This document shows positions 14,074-15,554 of a stretch of 15,554 nucleotides of DNA, piece after piece. The stretch is taken from assembly GCA_003506895.1 (NCBI GenBank), contig DNXO01000073.1:24130-39683 (forward strand). The letters are read 5' to 3'. This DNA is from Acetobacteraceae bacterium. Its GTDB lineage: Bacteria; Pseudomonadota; Alphaproteobacteria; Acetobacterales; Acetobacteraceae. The notes beneath the pieces were generated by a model that was given only the letters and a program-made list of their open reading frames with translations, searched no databases and was not told the origin of the DNA. Position 1 is the stretch's first letter; every line of letters starts with the position of its first letter. The translations under genes and the position numbers were made by a program.

Positions 14074-14932
14074 CGCCGCCCTGCGCCCCGAAATCATCCA
14101 AACCCCGCGCGGCACCCAGGATTTCGGCATCATAGAAAAGCCGCTGACGGTGTTTGAACGGCTCTACAATCAGGCTTGGCTTCGCAAGACCTTCCTGGTC
14201 GTGGTGCTGGTGATCGTCTGGGAACTCTACGCTCGGCACCTGGACAATCCGCTGCTGGTTCCGACCTTTACCGATACGATCACGGCGTGGTGGCAGGCGG
14301 TTATCTCCGGTGTGCTGCCGGATCGCGTGGCGGCTTCGCTGAAGGTTCTGGCGATTGGATTTTCAACCGGCGTCGTGCTGGCGTTTGTGCTGACGGTACT
14401 GGCGATCACCACAAGGATCGGGACCGACTTCCTGGAAACCATGACGGCGATGTTCAACCCGCTGCCGGCGATCGCGCTGTTGCCGCTGGCGCTGATCTGG
14501 TTCGGTCTGGGAATCGGCAGTCTGGTGTTCGTGCTGGTGCATTCCGTGCTGTGGGCGGTGGCGCTGAACACGCATGCCGGGTTCCGGAGTGTATCGCAGA
14601 CCCTGCGGATGGTGGGACGTAACTACGGGCTGTCGGGACTGAAGCTGGTGCTGCGGATTCTGATCCCGGCGGCGTTTCCATCGATCCTGTCAGGACTGAA
14701 GATTGGCTGGGCATTCGCCTGGCGCACTTTGATCGCGGCGGAGCTGGTGTTCGGTGTTGCCTCGGGGAAGGGCGGCCTTGGCTGGTATATCTTCGAGAGC
14801 AAGAACGAACTGGATATCCCCGAGGTCTTCGCCGGGCTGCTGACCATCATCATGATCGGGCTGCTGGTGGAAAACGTCGTGTTCCGCACGATCGAAAATC
14901 GCACCGTGCGGCGGTGGGGCATGCAGAACTAA
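14066..14932 (+). CDS. ABC transporter permease (nitrate/sulfonate/taurine type)
   Basis: This is a 288-residue inner-membrane permease of the TauC/SsuC/NrtB family. After a polar N-terminal arm of about 40 residues there are about six hydrophobic segments. The family hallmark NPLPAIALLPLALIWFGLG is at 131-149, and the EAA-type coupling loop is at about 171-202 (HAGFRSVSQTL to ILIPAAFP). The GGLGWYIF segment near 237-243 is also typical. It overlaps the ATPase gene by 8 bases and is followed at once by a strong hairpin terminator, so the transcript ends here. No binding-protein gene is in this operon. The transported solute, usually an organic anion in this family, therefore cannot be guessed from a partner, though the divergent aldolase suggests a carboxylate. 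Confidence 0.93.
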   Translation: MSDAALRPEIIQTPRGTQDFGIIEKPLTVFERLYNQAWLRKTFLVVVLVIVWELYARHLDNPLLVPTFTDTITAWWQAVISGVLPDRVAASLKVLAIGFSTGVVLAFVLTVLAITTRIGTDFLETMTAMFNPLPAIALLPLALIWFGLGIGSLVFVLVHSVLWAVALNTHAGFRSVSQTLRMVGRNYGLSGLKLVLRILIPAAFPSILSGLKIGWAFAWRTLIAAELVFGVASGKGGLGWYIFESKNELDIPEVFAGLLTIIMIGLLVENVVFRTIENRTVRRWGMQN

Positions 14933-14933
14933 A

Positions 14934-14955
14934 AAGGGGGGATTTCTCCCCCCTT
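14934..14955. terminator. Bidirectional hairpin terminator
   Basis: AAGGGGGGA (14934-14942) and TCCCCCCTT (14947-14955) form a 9-bp stem around TTTC. It starts just after the permease stop at 14932. On the forward strand only two Ts follow, but on the reverse strand the A run at 14931-14935 gives a five-base U tract. It should also terminate the small gene at 14962-15135, whose stop is 7 bases away. Confidence 0.8.
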
Positions 14956-14961
14956 ACGCGG

Positions 14962-15135
14962 TCACTCAGCGGCTTGCGGGACCGGGCTGCTGTACTTCTC
15001 GATGAATGCCCGGCCCAGTTCCACGGCCTCCTCGGGCGTCAGCCATGACCAGTCGGCACCGCGGGAGCGCACCGCCACCCAGACGGTTTCGCCATGCACA
15101 TGCTCTTCGACGGCGAAGGACGTGGATTGCGACAT
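14962..15135 (-). CDS. Small conserved-looking protein of unknown function (57 residues)
   Basis: This short reading frame encodes a 57-residue acidic protein that begins MSQSTSFAVEEHVHGE and ends SSPVPQAAE. The middle reads VWVAVRSRGADWSWLTPEEAVELGRAFIEKY, which looks like two beta strands followed by a helix, with tryptophans at 19, 29 and 31. I do not recognise a named family. Support for its being real: composition and codon choice look like a soluble protein, there is an AAGG-type ribosome binding site upstream (in GATAAGGTCC), and the hairpin terminator with its U tract lies just past its stop. A longer frame at 14966-15346 on the same strand is out of phase and looks like nonsense. It may be a small regulator or accessory protein; no function is claimed. 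Confidence 0.65.
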   Translation of the reverse strand: MSQSTSFAVEEHVHGETVWVAVRSRGADWSWLTPEEAVELGRAFIEKYSSPVPQAAE

Positions 15136-15398
15136 GATTGGACCTTATCTGCAACAAATTACCATGGGACGACGCGGCGCATTTCGAGAAGGCGCAGTAA
15201 AAGACTGCATATCTCCCGACATCGTGATTGTCGGTGCCACATTCTTGCCGCATGCGCGTCGCGCGCCGCAACTGGAAAATCGAGGTCGTTGCAGGGTGCG
15301 GCCGAACTACCGCTGGATCCCGGGGAGTGTGTGAATGGGGCCACAATGGGGCTGGTGAACTGGGGCGTCTGGAGGAACGGGTTCATCACGGATTGAGT

Positions 15399-15420
15399 GG
15401 ATTCACACACGGATTCACAC
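15399..15420. repeat. Tandem GGATTCACAC direct repeat
   Basis: GGATTCACAC occurs at 15399-15408 and again at 15411-15420, with a 12-bp period. The related word CACGGATT occurs at 15387-15394 and 15408-15415, exactly 21 bp apart (two helical turns), and CACGGAAT follows at 15418. The arrangement could be a binding site for a regulator or a small degenerate repeat. No function is visible. Confidence 0.6.
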
Positions 15421-15484
15421 GGAATGCCGTTTCAGGTGCGTTCGCGAGCCATCATCGCCGTGTTGGCGGCACGACCGGGTTTCT

Positions 15485-15532
15485 GGCGCTTCGCGCGTGC
15501 GCGGGATCGTCAAACCAACCGCGCGAAGCGCC
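15485..15532. repeat. 13-bp perfect inverted repeat
   Basis: The arm at 15485-15497 (GGCGCTTCGCGCG) is the exact reverse complement of 15520-15532, with a 22-base loop between them. The arms are very GC-rich and would form a stable hairpin. No U tract follows on either side. It may be a terminator-like or REP-like element belonging to a gene beyond the window edge. Confidence 0.65.
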
Positions 15533-15554
15533 TAAGGATACGCGGCGAAATAAA

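Larger units (their letters stand above)
15136..15554. other. Right-end region without a supported gene
   Basis: These 419 bases carry no gene I can support. One forward frame is open from an ATG at 15252 to the window edge, and another from 15424, but both read as arginine-, glycine- and histidine-rich sequence without recognisable domains or a good ribosome binding site. The region holds tandem GGATTCACAC repeats (15399-15420) and a 13-bp inverted repeat (15485-15532). Part of it should be the promoter of the small reverse-strand gene. Confidence 0.5.

Noticed and set aside
6965..14932. Treating the two ABC modules as one transporter that share the single ATPase
   Set aside because: The binding protein and permease at 6965-8513 are of the polar-amino-acid type, whereas the ATPase at 13285 is of the taurine/nitrate type and overlaps its own permease gene.
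14966..15346. 126-codon reverse-strand frame over the small-protein gene
   Set aside because: It is out of phase with the better 57-codon gene, and its translation is arginine- and histidine-rich with no domain-like feature.
15252..15554. Forward frame open to the right edge from ATG 15252 (and a second from 15424)
   Set aside because: About 100 and 43 codons of composition-biased sequence spanning simple repeats and an inverted repeat, without a good ribosome binding site or recognisable domain. It can only be judged with more sequence to the right.
1..15554. Mobile elements, CRISPR, tRNA or rRNA genes
   Set aside because: Scanning by eye gave no transposase-like protein, no regularly spaced array and no tRNA- or rRNA-like conserved stretch; the short repeats at the right end are too few for an array.

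Overview
The window is GC-rich, densely packed, ordinary-looking bacterial chromosome. It most likely comes from an alphaproteobacterium, plausibly in or near the Acetobacteraceae. That placement is inferred from base composition, gene style and the mix of families (an ATP-dependent DNA ligase of the helicase/exonuclease-associated type, a YcgN cysteine-cluster protein, a SYLF lipoprotein and several HpcH/HpaI aldolases). It is not based on any marker gene. I see no rRNA, tRNA, CRISPR array, phage gene, transposase or toxin-antitoxin pair.

Layout from left to right. An ATP-dependent DNA ligase (+) converges on a short-chain dehydrogenase (-). The dehydrogenase is divergent from an HpcH/HpaI aldolase, which is followed by a cytoplasmic-looking GDSL hydrolase (both +). 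The GDSL gene meets a DapA-family aldolase/lyase tail to tail, and both stop codons sit inside a 16-bp palindrome. The DapA-family gene is translationally coupled to an upstream ycgN-like gene (both -). A SYLF-domain lipoprotein (-) is divergent from a polar-amino-acid-type ABC module made of a Tat-type binding protein and one permease, with no ATPase in the window. After a terminator and a good promoter comes a 902-residue GH63-like glycosidase. It overlaps by ATGA an enolase-superfamily acid-sugar dehydratase that matches mandelate racemase in active-site spacing but has K-x-R where mandelate racemase has K-x-K. A second HpcH/HpaI aldolase (-) is divergent from a taurine/nitrate/sulfonate-type ABC ATPase and permease pair with no binding protein. 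A bidirectional hairpin terminator separates that pair from a 57-residue conserved-looking small protein (-). The last 419 bases hold repeats but no gene I can support.

The recurring theme is sugar-acid or 2-keto-acid chemistry: one enolase-superfamily dehydratase, two class II HpcH/HpaI aldolases, one class I Schiff-base lyase lacking the dihydrodipicolinate-synthase arginine, and one oxidoreductase, alongside two incomplete importers and a glycosidase. A pathway in which glycosides are hydrolysed, acids dehydrated to 2-keto-3-deoxy acids and then cleaved would fit, but the genes lie in several transcription units, so this is a hypothesis. I found no system that I would call wholly new. The points most worth a second look are the probable leaderless promoter of the glycosidase, its coupling to the K-x-R dehydratase, the amino-acid binding protein lacking the amine-binding aspartate, and the two incomplete ABC modules.
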